Shown: positions 35,738 to 43,584 of the stretch, in pieces | Layout of the letters: every line of letters starts with the position of its first letter | Position numbering within the stretch: the first letter of the stretch is position 1 | Source of the DNA: Streptomyces sp. CNH099 | GTDB lineage: Bacteria; Actinomycetota; Actinomycetes; Streptomycetales; Streptomycetaceae | Reading direction: 5' to 3' | Assembly (NCBI GenBank): GCA_000514715.1 | Contig: AZWL01000007.1 | Location: 62,001 to 126,000, forward strand | Length of the DNA: 64,000 nucleotides | Notes under the pieces: model-generated | What the model saw: only the letters and a program-made list of their open reading frames with translations | Told to the model about the DNA's origin: nothing | Database searches by the model: none | Position numbers and translations under genes: made by a program

Positions 35738-36227
35738 GGGATCGACTCCTCGTGTGGGACCCCTGGCGGGGAGCTGCCCTGACGGCGAGGAACATACCCA
35801 GATCGAAGGCTCGGAGGGATGAGGCGTAGACGATCACGAGGGGTTCCGGCCCTCACGCCTGGGATCCTGCCGGCGACCGGGAGCCGCGCCCCTTGTTCAC
35901 TTCTCTTAACGACGATCCCGGACGGGCGGGCATCGGCAAGCCGGGGCGGGTCATCCGCGTGACGGAACGCAGCGGTGGCTTCGAGTCGTGAAGCAAGAAG
36001 GGTGGCACTCAGTGCCGCGCATACGAGAGATGATGCCCACATTTGAGCGCTCGTTTGAGCGCAGCTCTTATCAAGCGTGGCGAGAATCACGCAATCGGGG
36101 GCCCTCCGTCTCAGCATGCGGACGTGCCGCGGGGGCAACGCGCGGCCGGCGGGCGGGTGAAGCCCTCGCGGCGGGGAGCCAGCGGGGCGTGCTCCCGCAA
36201 CATGCTTGCGTGCGACCCCGGTTCTGC
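35738..36227. other. Long intergenic region with operator-like repeats
   Basis: 490 bases without a convincing gene between divergent ppdK and the debranching-type glycosidase. It contains a 6-1-6 palindrome GGCACT-C-AGTGCC (36004-36016) and a direct repeat TTTGAGCGC-TCG-TTTGAGCGC (36042-36062). The middle is more A/T-rich than surrounding DNA, as expected for promoters. A GTTCAC with TTAAC at 35894-35910 is too degenerate to call a PHO box. Confidence 0.55.
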
Positions 36228-36256
36228 TTGTCGGCCCGACAGCCGCGCGCTAGTTT
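36228..36256 (+). promoter_or_regulatory. Sigma-70-type promoter with palindrome over the -35
   Basis: TTGTCG (36228-36233), 17 bp, TAGTTT (36251-36256), about 50 bp before the glycosidase start. The palindrome TGTCGG-C-CCGACA (36229-36241) covers the -35 box, a position suited to a repressor. Confidence 0.6.
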
Positions 36257-36311
36257 TGCGTGCCAACCAGACGTAACTGCGGGATGACACCCCGCTGAGG
36301 GAGGCGCGCGC

Positions 36312-38426
36312 ATGGGCGGCGGCGCGGAACACCGGCTTCTTTTCCACAGCGGGGGGTGCGCCGCGGTGGCGGCCTCCGGGGACATCACCGGAGCCCGGGG
36401 CACCCGGCCGGACGGCTACTTCCTCGGGGACACCCGGCACCTGAGCCGCTGGCAGCTGACGGTGGACGGGACGGTGCCCACGGTGCTGGTGCCGGAGGCG
36501 GGCACCGTGGGCACCGTCCCGGCCACCGGCTCCGCCGCCGGTACGGCCGCCGCCCGCTCCGTGCTCGTACCGCCGACCGGCCGCGACGAGCCGCCGCCGC
36601 ACACCGTCTTCCGCGAGCAGCGCGTCGCGGGCGGCACGCTCGTCGAGGTCCTGCGGGTCACCGGCAACCGCGCGGAGCCCGCGAAGCCGTGGCTCGCGCT
36701 GACGGTCGACGCGGACTTCGCGGACCAGTTCGAGTTACGGGCCGACCACCGCGTGTACGACAAGCCGCACGCGGTACGGGACCGGGAGATACTGCCGGAC
36801 GGGGTGGAGTTCCGCTACCGCCGCGGGGAGTGGTGCGCCCGCACCACCGTCACCGCCCAGCCGCCACCGGACGCGGTGGAGGAGACGGGCAGCGGCGCGC
36901 GGCGGCTGGTGTGGCGGCTGGCGCTGGAGCCGCACGGGACCACGGAAGTGACACTGCGTGCCGCGGCATGGTCGGGAACCGGCGAGCCGGCGAGGGGACC
37001 CGCGGAAGCCGCGGAAGCCGCGGAGGATGCCGAGGGAGCCGGGACCGCCGGCTCCGGAGCCGTGGCGCCGCCGCCGGGAGCCCCGGCGTCAGGTGCGCCC
37101 GCCGACGGCACCGGCCGGCCCCCGGCCCGTACGCCCGCAGAGCACTCCGCCCCGGGCCCGGCCCCCGGCTCCGCCCACGCCTGGCCGCACCTCGTCCGTG
37201 CCGCCGAGCAGGGTCTCGCCGACCTCGACGGCCTCCTCGTCCCCGCCGCCGGCCCCGGCGGCGAGGCGCTGCAGGTGCCCGCCGCGGGCGCCCCGTGGCT
37301 CCTGGCCCTCGTCGGCCGGCACGCCCTCGTGACGTCCCTCTTCGCGCTCCGCCACCGCCCCGCCCTCGCCCACGCCACGCTCCTCGCGCTCGCCGCCACC
37401 CAGTCCCGCGGCGGGGACGGCGGCGAGCCCGGGAAGATCGTGCACGAGGTGCGCCACGGCGAGCTGGCGCACTTCGGCCAGGTCCCGTACGGGCGCTACT
37501 ACGGCGCCGTCGACACCACCCCGCTCTTCCTCGTCCTCCTCGGCGCCCTCACCGAGCACACCGGCGACGACAAGCTCGCCCGCCGGCTGGAGCCGCAGGC
37601 CCGCGCCGCCGTCGACTGGATACTCGGCGACGGCGGCCTCACCGAGACCGGCTACCTCCGCCACCGCGCCGACGACGGCGCCCCGGCCGGCCAGGGCTGG
37701 CGGGACTCCCCCGGCGCCCTCTGCACCGCCGACGGCACCCGCGCCACCGGCGCCGTCGCCGCCGCCGCGCCCCAGGGCTACGCCTACGCCGCCCTGGTCC
37801 ACACCGCCCGCCTCGCCGCCACCGCCTGGTCCGACCCCGCGCTCGCCGACCGCCTCACCACCGCCGCCGACGACCTGCGCACCCGCTTCCACACCGACTT
37901 CTGGCTGGCGGGACCCGACTTCCCCGCCCTGGCCCTGGACGGCGCCGGCCGCCCCGCCGACGCACTGGCCTCCGACGCCGGGCACCTGCTGTGGTCCGGG
38001 CTGCTGGACCCCGACCGCGCCCGGCGGGTGGGACGGCGGCTGCTGGAGCCGGACTTCTTCTCCGGCTGGGGCGTACGGACCGTGGCCGCGGGCCAGGGGG
38101 CGTACCACCCGATGGCGTACCACCGCGGCGGCGTCTGGCCGCACGACAACGCGATCCTGGCCCTCGGCCTGGCCCGCTACGGCCTCCACGACCAGGCCCG
38201 CACGGTGACGTCGGCCCTCGCCGACCTGGCGGCCCACACCCCGCACCGCCTCCCGGAAGCCGTCGCCGGCTACCCCCGCACCACCCAGCCGGCCCCGGTG
38301 CCGTTCCCCCATGCCTCCGCACCCCTGTCCTGGTCGGCGGCGACCCCGCTCGCCCTTCTGGCCGCAGCCGCGGACCCCCCGCAGGAAAACCTCACGCCTC
38401 GTCCCCGCGCCCCCGGCCCGACGTGA
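36312..38426 (+). CDS. Glycogen-debranching/amylo-alpha-1,6-glucosidase-like protein
   Basis: 704 residues, ATG after GGGAGG. The N-terminal domain (about 1-220) matches the GDE_N_bis type: GYFLGDTRHLSRWQLTVDG, HTVFREQRVAGGTLVEVLRVTGN and DFADQFELR. The C-terminal (alpha/alpha)6 part contains GKIVHEVRHGELAHFGQVPYGRYYGAVDTTPLFLVLLG and MAYHRGGVWPHDNAILALGLARYG, with acidic residues typical of GH63/GDE_C-like glycosidases. A low-complexity Ala/Gly/Pro linker separates them. It probably trims alpha-glucans or glucosylglycerate-type solutes. Its 3' end overlaps the opposite NB-ARC gene by 35 bp. Confidence 0.87.
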   Translation: MGGGAEHRLLFHSGGCAAVAASGDITGARGTRPDGYFLGDTRHLSRWQLTVDGTVPTVLVPEAGTVGTVPATGSAAGTAAARSVLVPPTGRDEPPPHTVFREQRVAGGTLVEVLRVTGNRAEPAKPWLALTVDADFADQFELRADHRVYDKPHAVRDREILPDGVEFRYRRGEWCARTTVTAQPPPDAVEETGSGARRLVWRLALEPHGTTEVTLRAAAWSGTGEPARGPAEAAEAAEDAEGAGTAGSGAVAPPPGAPASGAPADGTGRPPARTPAEHSAPGPAPGSAHAWPHLVRAAEQGLADLDGLLVPAAGPGGEALQVPAAGAPWLLALVGRHALVTSLFALRHRPALAHATLLALAATQSRGGDGGEPGKIVHEVRHGELAHFGQVPYGRYYGAVDTTPLFLVLLGALTEHTGDDKLARRLEPQARAAVDWILGDGGLTETGYLRHRADDGAPAGQGWRDSPGALCTADGTRATGAVAAAAPQGYAYAALVHTARLAATAWSDPALADRLTTAADDLRTRFHTDFWLAGPDFPALALDGAGRPADALASDAGHLLWSGLLDPDRARRVGRRLLEPDFFSGWGVRTVAAGQGAYHPMAYHRGGVWPHDNAILALGLARYGLHDQARTVTSALADLAAHTPHRLPEAVAGYPRTTQPAPVPFPHASAPLSWSAATPLALLAAAADPPQENLTPRPRAPGPT

Positions 38427-40545
38427 ACTCGCCGAGCAGGCGCCGGCCGGCGGCGGTGAACGGGTGGCCGGCTCCCAGGCTGTGCTCCCGCCTGGCCACG
38501 ACGTCCGTCATGATCTCGATTCCGGCAGCCACGTGGCCGCGCGCGACCTCGGTGCGGGAGAGCAGCTGGCGGGCGGAGAGCGTGACCACGTGGTCCGGGC
38601 CGAAGCGCCGCAGATAGGCGTCCGTGACCTGCCGTGTCTCCTGTTGCGCCGCGTCGAAGCGGCCCAGTCGGTACGACGTCCAGGCGCGGTTGTGGCGGGC
38701 GCCCAGCGTCACGGTGTGGTCGGGGCCGAGCACGCGTGTGCACTCCTCCGGCAGGGACAGCAACGCGCCGTCGTCCTCCGCGACGATGTCCGCTGCCGGC
38801 AGCAGGGCCAGCAGGCTTGCGCGCGAACGCAGCGTCAGCGGGTGGTCGGGCCCCAGGACCCGCCGCCTGCCGGCCACCGTGGACCGCAGGACCGAGACGG
38901 CCTCGTCGTGTCTGCCGAGGTTCCCGAGGACGAGTTGCAGGCCGTGGCCGCTGTCCAGGGTGTCGGGATCGTCGGCTCCGAGCACCGCCTCCTGGACGGT
39001 ACGGATACGGCCGAGGAGCTGTTCTGCCTCGGCGTACCGGCCCAGCCGGAAGAGCGCCCGGCCCGCCCGTGAGCGGGCGGCCAGCACGAGACGGTGGTCC
39101 GCGCCGAGCCGCCGCTCGCCGAGGTCCCCGGCGCTGCGGGCCGTCTCCCAGGCCGCCTGGTAGTCGCCGGTGCGGTGCAGGGCGACGGACAGCCGGGTCA
39201 CCGCGGCCAGCGCGTCGCCGCTCGTGCGCGGATCGCCGATGCGCCGGAGCAGGGCGAGGGCGTGCGGCACCAGCAGCCGGTAGCGCGGTTCGTACGGGCC
39301 CGAGTCGGGCACGGCGGGCACGGCCGCGTCGAGCAGCCGGACCGCCGTGGTGTCGAGCGCCGGCACCCGGTCCGCCGGAGTCGCCGCGGCGACGCTGTCG
39401 AGCAGCACCCCGTGGCTCTGCATACAGCGAACCCCGATCTCGACGAGTTCGGTCAGCGACTGGTCGAGCAGCGCTCTCAGCGCGGCTTCGCAGCGGGCCC
39501 GGGGAAGGACCGCGCCGACCTCGGCGCGGTCGAGCAGCGACAGCGGCAGCGGCTCGGAGGAGAACCGCGCCAGGAGCCTCAGCAGCGCGGTCGCCTCCGG
39601 CAGGCCGCGGGCCTCGAAGGCGTCGAGCGTCAGCTGCCAGGTGAGACCGACCAGGTTCCGGGGATCCTCCTGCGACAGGGGGTCGGCCCCCTGGTCGATG
39701 AGCGCGACGCCTTCTCTCTCGTCGAGTCGGCGCTCGTACGTCTCCATCGTCCAGGGGTCGAGCACCTGCTGGGAGAGGAAGCCGCCCGCCAGCGTCAGGG
39801 CGAGCGGCAGCCGCCCCAGCCGTTCCGCGATCCGGTCCGCCTCCTGCGCGGTGCCGCTGTGCGGAGCGAGGTCCCGCAGCACCCTGGCGGCGTCCGCACG
39901 CGGCAGTACGCCGATGTGCTGCAGCTCCGCACCCGGCCACCAGCGGGCGGCCGACCGGCGCGTGGTCACCACGACCGTGCCGCGGGGGCTGGTGCGCAGC
40001 CAGCTGCCGTCGCCGAGGATCTCGGGCTCGTCGGCGTTGTCGAGGACGAGCAGCCAGGGTTCCGCGGAGCGGTCGAGATACTGCCAGACGAGGTCGGCGG
40101 CGGGCCGCAGCCCGCCGCGGGCGGCCAGCAGTTCACCGTCGCCGGCCCCCCGGTCGGCGGCGACGGCCAGCATTCCGGCCCGCAGGCTTGAGCGGTCGGA
40201 GGCGCTGACCCACAGGCCGACCCGGCCGTGTTCGCCGGTGGCCAGCTGGAAGAGCGTGTACGCAACCGCGGTCTTGCCGCACCCGCCCATGCCGTACAGC
40301 ACGAACACCTCGCCGCCCCGCTTCCCCGCCACGCTCGCCCGCAGCCGCGCGAGCACCCCGGCGCGGTCGCGCAGGACGGCCGGAGGGCGGCCGACCGCCG
40401 GACGGCGGACGGAGTCGGGCCCGCCGAGCCCGCCGGACTCGCCGGATTCGTCGCCGTGGTGGTGATGCTCGGTGATGTGCTGGTCGCCGGATGCCTGGAA
40501 GACCCGGCCGCGGTCCTCGGCGCGGCCGTCCATCCCGCCCGTCAT
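38392..40545 (-). CDS. NB-ARC/TPR protein (STAND NTPase, NLR-like) with N-terminal signalling motif
   Basis: 717 residues. ATG 40545 overlaps the upstream small-protein stop as ATGA. Residues 16-26 (FQASGDQHITE) plus a His tract form a short motif nearly repeated at the C-terminus of the upstream protein. NB-ARC follows: Walker A YGMGGCGKTAVAY (Lys ~91), Walker B WLLVLDNADEPE near 167, VVVTTRRSAARWW, and GLPLAL-like RLGRLPLALTLAGGFLSQQ. About 430-700 are TPR repeats with GADHRLVL/GPDHPLTL/GPDHTVTL units. No nuclease or protease domain is fused, so output presumably runs through the partner. Probable immunity or regulated-death role. Confidence 0.88.
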   Translation of the reverse strand: MTGGMDGRAEDRGRVFQASGDQHITEHHHHGDESGESGGLGGPDSVRRPAVGRPPAVLRDRAGVLARLRASVAGKRGGEVFVLYGMGGCGKTAVAYTLFQLATGEHGRVGLWVSASDRSSLRAGMLAVAADRGAGDGELLAARGGLRPAADLVWQYLDRSAEPWLLVLDNADEPEILGDGSWLRTSPRGTVVVTTRRSAARWWPGAELQHIGVLPRADAARVLRDLAPHSGTAQEADRIAERLGRLPLALTLAGGFLSQQVLDPWTMETYERRLDEREGVALIDQGADPLSQEDPRNLVGLTWQLTLDAFEARGLPEATALLRLLARFSSEPLPLSLLDRAEVGAVLPRARCEAALRALLDQSLTELVEIGVRCMQSHGVLLDSVAAATPADRVPALDTTAVRLLDAAVPAVPDSGPYEPRYRLLVPHALALLRRIGDPRTSGDALAAVTRLSVALHRTGDYQAAWETARSAGDLGERRLGADHRLVLAARSRAGRALFRLGRYAEAEQLLGRIRTVQEAVLGADDPDTLDSGHGLQLVLGNLGRHDEAVSVLRSTVAGRRRVLGPDHPLTLRSRASLLALLPAADIVAEDDGALLSLPEECTRVLGPDHTVTLGARHNRAWTSYRLGRFDAAQQETRQVTDAYLRRFGPDHVVTLSARQLLSRTEVARGHVAAGIEIMTDVVARREHSLGAGHPFTAAGRRLLGEFTSGRGRGDEA

Positions 40546-40952
40546 CGTTCCGTGATGTGCTGGTCGCGTCCGGCCTGCTGGATACGGGCCCGACCGGACG
40601 CGCGGGCGTGCTGGACGACCGCGGGGTCCGTCCCGGCCTCCGGTTCGAGCTCGTCGAGGAGCGTGCGCAGTTCCGCGGCGGCGTCCGGCCGGGCGACGAG
40701 AAGGCGCCGCAGCCGCCCCTGCCACTCGGCGTGCAGTTCGTCGACCGACTCCCGGTCCCCGGCCGCTTCGGCGGCGAGGACGTCGTCGCGGGTGGCTTCC
40801 AGCTCGGCGGCGACGGCCTCCGCACGGTGCGGCTGCATGCGGCGCCACAGCTGCGTGACGCCGTCCCGGGTGCGCTGCCAGGCATCCGTCGTCATCAGCG
40901 TGACCAGCGTGATACCAGCGGATTGTGCGAGTAAGGCGGCCTCCGGGTCCAC
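40542..40952 (-). CDS. Small helical effector-like protein paired with the NB-ARC protein
   Basis: 136 residues. GTG 40950-40952 has AGGGGGA 4 bases upstream; longer frames begin in A/T-rich promoter DNA. The N-terminus has a mildly hydrophobic helix (AALLAQSAGITLVTLMTTDAW), then charged amphipathic helices with many Arg/Glu/Ala. The last 14 residues (RIQQAGRDQHITER) mirror residues 14-27 of the NB-ARC partner. Size, all-helical look and terminal motif resemble Bell-domain effectors carrying amyloid signalling motifs in actinobacteria. That assignment is inference; no enzyme motif is present. Confidence 0.8.
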   Translation of the reverse strand: MDPEAALLAQSAGITLVTLMTTDAWQRTRDGVTQLWRRMQPHRAEAVAAELEATRDDVLAAEAAGDRESVDELHAEWQGRLRRLLVARPDAAAELRTLLDELEPEAGTDPAVVQHARASGRARIQQAGRDQHITER

Positions 40953-41180
40953 GGTTCCCCCTGCTTCAATCGTCAAGTCGTGGGACTGTATGACAAATAG
41001 CAGATAATTGTGACGTGAACTGTGCTGTTTGACGACCACTCATCATCTCGCGCCAGGCCGCATGGGGCAACAAGAGATCGAACAGCCGTCGCCTATCTGT
41101 CCTATTTCGACCTCGCTGGGCCCTGACATCCAATGCTAGAGTCCCGCCATCCGGCTCCGGCTCAGCGAATGGAGACTGTC

Positions 41181-41450
41181 ATGGCCAGGCCGTGGGAAGC
41201 CGATCCGGCGACGACCTTCAAGCGTCGCCTGGGAAAATCGCCGCAGGAATTAGGCAATACGACCGACGGTCCCGATTGTCCCGACATCTGGGAACTCGAG
41301 AACGGTGACATCGTCGTCATCGGCCGCGACCTCACGGAATCCCTGGGCGGGAAGCTGCCCTCCGGCGTCTCCGTCGGTGCGGACGAACGGCTCGTCGTCC
41401 TCCCCAGAAACATGCTGATCGCCGCGAAACAGGACATCCCGAGTGTTTGA
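41181..41450 (+). CDS. Small conserved actinobacterial protein (89 aa), partner of a DUF6879-like gene
   Basis: ATG at 41181 with GGAGA 6 bases upstream. 89 residues with the recurring pattern CPDIWELENGDIVVIGRDLTESL and ADERLVVLPRNMLIAAKQDIP, which I recall in small proteins immediately upstream of DUF6879 genes. No catalytic residues recognised. The next gene's GTG start lies 8 bp inside its 3' end, so the two are co-translated. It diverges from the effector/NB-ARC operon across 228 bp. Confidence 0.78.
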   Translation: MARPWEADPATTFKRRLGKSPQELGNTTDGPDCPDIWELENGDIVVIGRDLTESLGGKLPSGVSVGADERLVVLPRNMLIAAKQDIPSV

Positions 41451-42069
41451 TTCCTTCCCACACGGCGTCTCAGAACGCCTGGACCGCCCCACGTACCACG
41501 CGGATTACCACCGGGTCTTCGCGAGCGGCATCCGTCATATGAAGAAGCTCGAACGCGGACAGAGCTTCAAAGAACGCGGATTCGCCAGTTGGGAAGCCTT
41601 CGCGGCAGGTGAATGGGACCGCGCGCTCTCCCTCGCCGACGAAAGACGCGATACCTACGCACAACAGTTCCACGATGCCGCACGGCTCGGGGTCCAGCAG
41701 CGTCGCCTCCGCGTCGTGGAATTCCCGGTCACCCCGTACGTGCAGTGGGAATTCCACGTACTGCGCGTACGCGTGGAACTGGGCGACGACATCAGGGTCA
41801 TGGACGCCCGCAGGATCGCGGACATCGAGAAGGACCGCCCCGTACCCGAAGTGGTGATTCTCGGAGACGCCGCCATGTACGAGGTGCTCTACGACGAGGA
41901 CGGGAACGCGATGGGGTGCCGTCGCTTCACCGATCGCGCGCTGATCCAGGAGACCTCGGCCGGGTTCGACGCGCTGTACGAACGCGGGGACGGTTTCCAT
42001 GACTTCTTCGACAGGGAGATCGCCCCTCTCCCCCCGCCCGCGGTCGCCTACCCGGCCGGAGGCGGCTGA
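41443..42069 (+). CDS. DUF6879-like protein of unknown function
   Basis: 208 residues, GTG start overlapping the upstream 89-aa gene. The core segments QQRRLRVVEFPVTPYVQWEFHVLRVRVELGDDIRVMD and PEVVILGDAAMYEVLYDEDG match what I remember of the DUF6879 family, common in Streptomyces accessory regions. It has an acidic ladder around Asp/Glu and ends in a Pro-rich tail. Function unknown. The fixed pairing with the 89-aa protein suggests a two-component module such as toxin-antitoxin or regulatory pair, but nothing in sequence proves it. Confidence 0.75.
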   Translation: MFDSFPHGVSERLDRPTYHADYHRVFASGIRHMKKLERGQSFKERGFASWEAFAAGEWDRALSLADERRDTYAQQFHDAARLGVQQRRLRVVEFPVTPYVQWEFHVLRVRVELGDDIRVMDARRIADIEKDRPVPEVVILGDAAMYEVLYDEDGNAMGCRRFTDRALIQETSAGFDALYERGDGFHDFFDREIAPLPPPAVAYPAGGG

Positions 42070-42159
42070 GGGGGAGAGCGCGGTCGGTGTGCGCGTCGCG
42101 ATGACTCCGGAGGGCTTCGGCAGTCGTACTGTCGACACCCGTACCGAGGAGGACCTCCG

Positions 42160-42723
42160 ATGCGCAGCGTGACCTACTCGATGGCCGTCTCACTCGACGG
42201 CTACATCACCGGACCGGACGGCGGCTTCGGCTGGACGGCACCCGGCGAGGACGTCTTCCGCTTCTCCATCGAGGAGATCAAGAGGGTCGGCGTCCATCTC
42301 ATGGGGCGGCGGCTGTACGAGACGATGCTGTACTGGGAGACAGCCGAGCAGGACCCGTCGCTCAGCGACGACGAGCGCGAGTGGACCGCACTGTGGAAGC
42401 CGCTGCCCAAGGTCGTGTTCTCCCGCACGCTCACGCAGGTCGAGGGCAACGCCCGCCTGGCCACCGGCAGCGTGGCCGATGAGATCGCCCGGCTGCGGGC
42501 CGAGCCGGGCGAGGGCGACATCGCGATCGGCGGCGCGACGCTCGCCGCGGAGGTGGCGGCGCACGGCCTGATCGACGAGTACTGGGCCAGGGTGTACCCG
42601 GTGCTGATCGGCGGCGGCACGCCGTTCTTCCCCCGGGACGAGCGCCGGGTGGACCTCGAACTGGTCGAGACCCGCACCTTCGGCTCGGGAGTCGCCTTCC
42701 TCCGCCACCGCGTCGTGCGCTAG
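42160..42723 (+). CDS. Dihydrofolate-reductase-like (RibD C-terminal) domain protein
   Basis: 187 residues, ATG after GAGGAGG. Family signatures include MAVSLDGYITGPDG at the N-terminus, LMGRRLYETM, PKVVFSRTL, EGDIAIGGATLAAEVAAHGLIDEYWARVYPVLIGGGTPFF. Such stand-alone proteins bind NADP and are related to DHFR and the RibD reductase. Physiological substrates are mostly unknown. Its TAG stop shares the palindrome CTAG with the stop of the convergent NUDIX gene. Confidence 0.9.
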   Translation: MRSVTYSMAVSLDGYITGPDGGFGWTAPGEDVFRFSIEEIKRVGVHLMGRRLYETMLYWETAEQDPSLSDDEREWTALWKPLPKVVFSRTLTQVEGNARLATGSVADEIARLRAEPGEGDIAIGGATLAAEVAAHGLIDEYWARVYPVLIGGGTPFFPRDERRVDLELVETRTFGSGVAFLRHRVVR

Positions 42724-43205
42724 CCGCCGACGGGGTCCGGGTCTGTACGCCAGGGGCCGTCGGGGGCGAGGTCGGCGAGGACCGACCGCAGGTGCGGCGG
42801 TTCGAGCGGATCCGGCAGGGTGTGGATCTCGGCCCAGGGGATCCAGACGTGGCCGGCGAGGGTGGTCTGCTCGTCGGGGAGGAGGCCGGTGCGGCGCACC
42901 GGGGGGCGGTCGTCGGCGTAGCGGGCGAGGAAGAAGTGCTCGACGCCGGCGAAGTGCGTGCCCTTCCAGTGGAAGTCGCGGTCGACGGGCACGCCGCGGT
43001 CCAGGACGGCGGCGGGGTCGAGGCCCGTCTCCTCGGCCAGTTCGCGGCGGGCGGCGGCGAGCGGGGTCTCGTCCGGCTCTATGCCGCCGCCGGGCGGCTC
43101 CCAGATGAGCGCGCCGTCGAAGGGGTCGCGCCAGCGCAGCAGGAGCAGGCGCTCGGCGGCGTCGAGGCAGATGACCCGCGCGGCGGGCCGGTGCGTGGTG
43201 TCCAC
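42720..43205 (-). CDS. NUDIX hydrolase
   Basis: 161 residues. The Nudix box GGGIEPDETPLAAARRELAEETG follows GX5EX7REUXEEXG and is complete. Members hydrolyse nucleoside diphosphates linked to another moiety. GTG at 43205 is the probable start (GGGG shortly upstream); the in-frame region further upstream is repeat DNA and unlikely to be coding. It overlaps the DHFR-like gene by 4 bp at the 3' ends. Substrate unknown. Confidence 0.88.
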   Translation of the reverse strand: MDTTHRPAARVICLDAAERLLLLRWRDPFDGALIWEPPGGGIEPDETPLAAARRELAEETGLDPAAVLDRGVPVDRDFHWKGTHFAGVEHFFLARYADDRPPVRRTGLLPDEQTTLAGHVWIPWAEIHTLPDPLEPPHLRSVLADLAPDGPWRTDPDPVGG

Positions 43206-43267
43206 CGCCCCGAGGCTAGCCCCGCGGGGCAGGGCCGCGGAGGTAGGGGGCGGGGCCGGGCCGGGCC

Positions 43268-43570
43268 GCGGTACGCACCGGTCAGCTCCGACCGGCAGAA
43301 CGCCGCCCCGGTCCCGGGGTCCGGAACCCGGCCGAGCCGGAGACGGGGGTCGGGGGCGCAGCCCCCGGCTTCGGCCGGGCCGCGCGCGGTGCGCACCAGG
43401 CAGCTCCGACCGGCGCAACGCCGTCCCGGCCGGGCCGCGGGGGTTCGGGGGTGCAGCCCCCGGGGTTCGGCCGGGCCGCCTTGCGGTGTGCGCTGCGGCG
43501 GTCCGGGGCCGGGCCACCGGCCGGGCCGCGGGGGTCCGGGGGTGTGGCCCCCGGGTTCGGGGAGGGGCGG
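43268..43570. repeat. Three diverged tandem repeats, each with a GGGGG-x-CCCCC hairpin
   Basis: Units begin at about 43268, 43384 and 43483 with GCGGTACGC, GCGGTGCGC and GCGGTGTGC, spaced 116 and 99 bp. The first two share CAGCTCCGACCGGC and AACGCCG. Each holds a hairpin: 43351-43367, 43446-43462 and 43536-43554. They fill most of the 379-bp gap between dusB and the NUDIX gene, probably as 3' hairpins for dusB or a general Streptomyces intergenic repeat. Confidence 0.75.
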
Positions 43571-43584
43571 GGGCGCCCCCGCCG

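Noticed and set aside
35894..35910. GTTCAC followed by TTAAC upstream of ppdK as a PHO box
   Set aside because: The second unit matches the consensus too poorly, and ppdK phosphate control has no other support here.
35988..36287. 99-aa plus-strand ORF upstream of the glycosidase
   Set aside because: It reads through the operator-like repeats and the predicted promoter; composition is mixed and no ribosome site is present.
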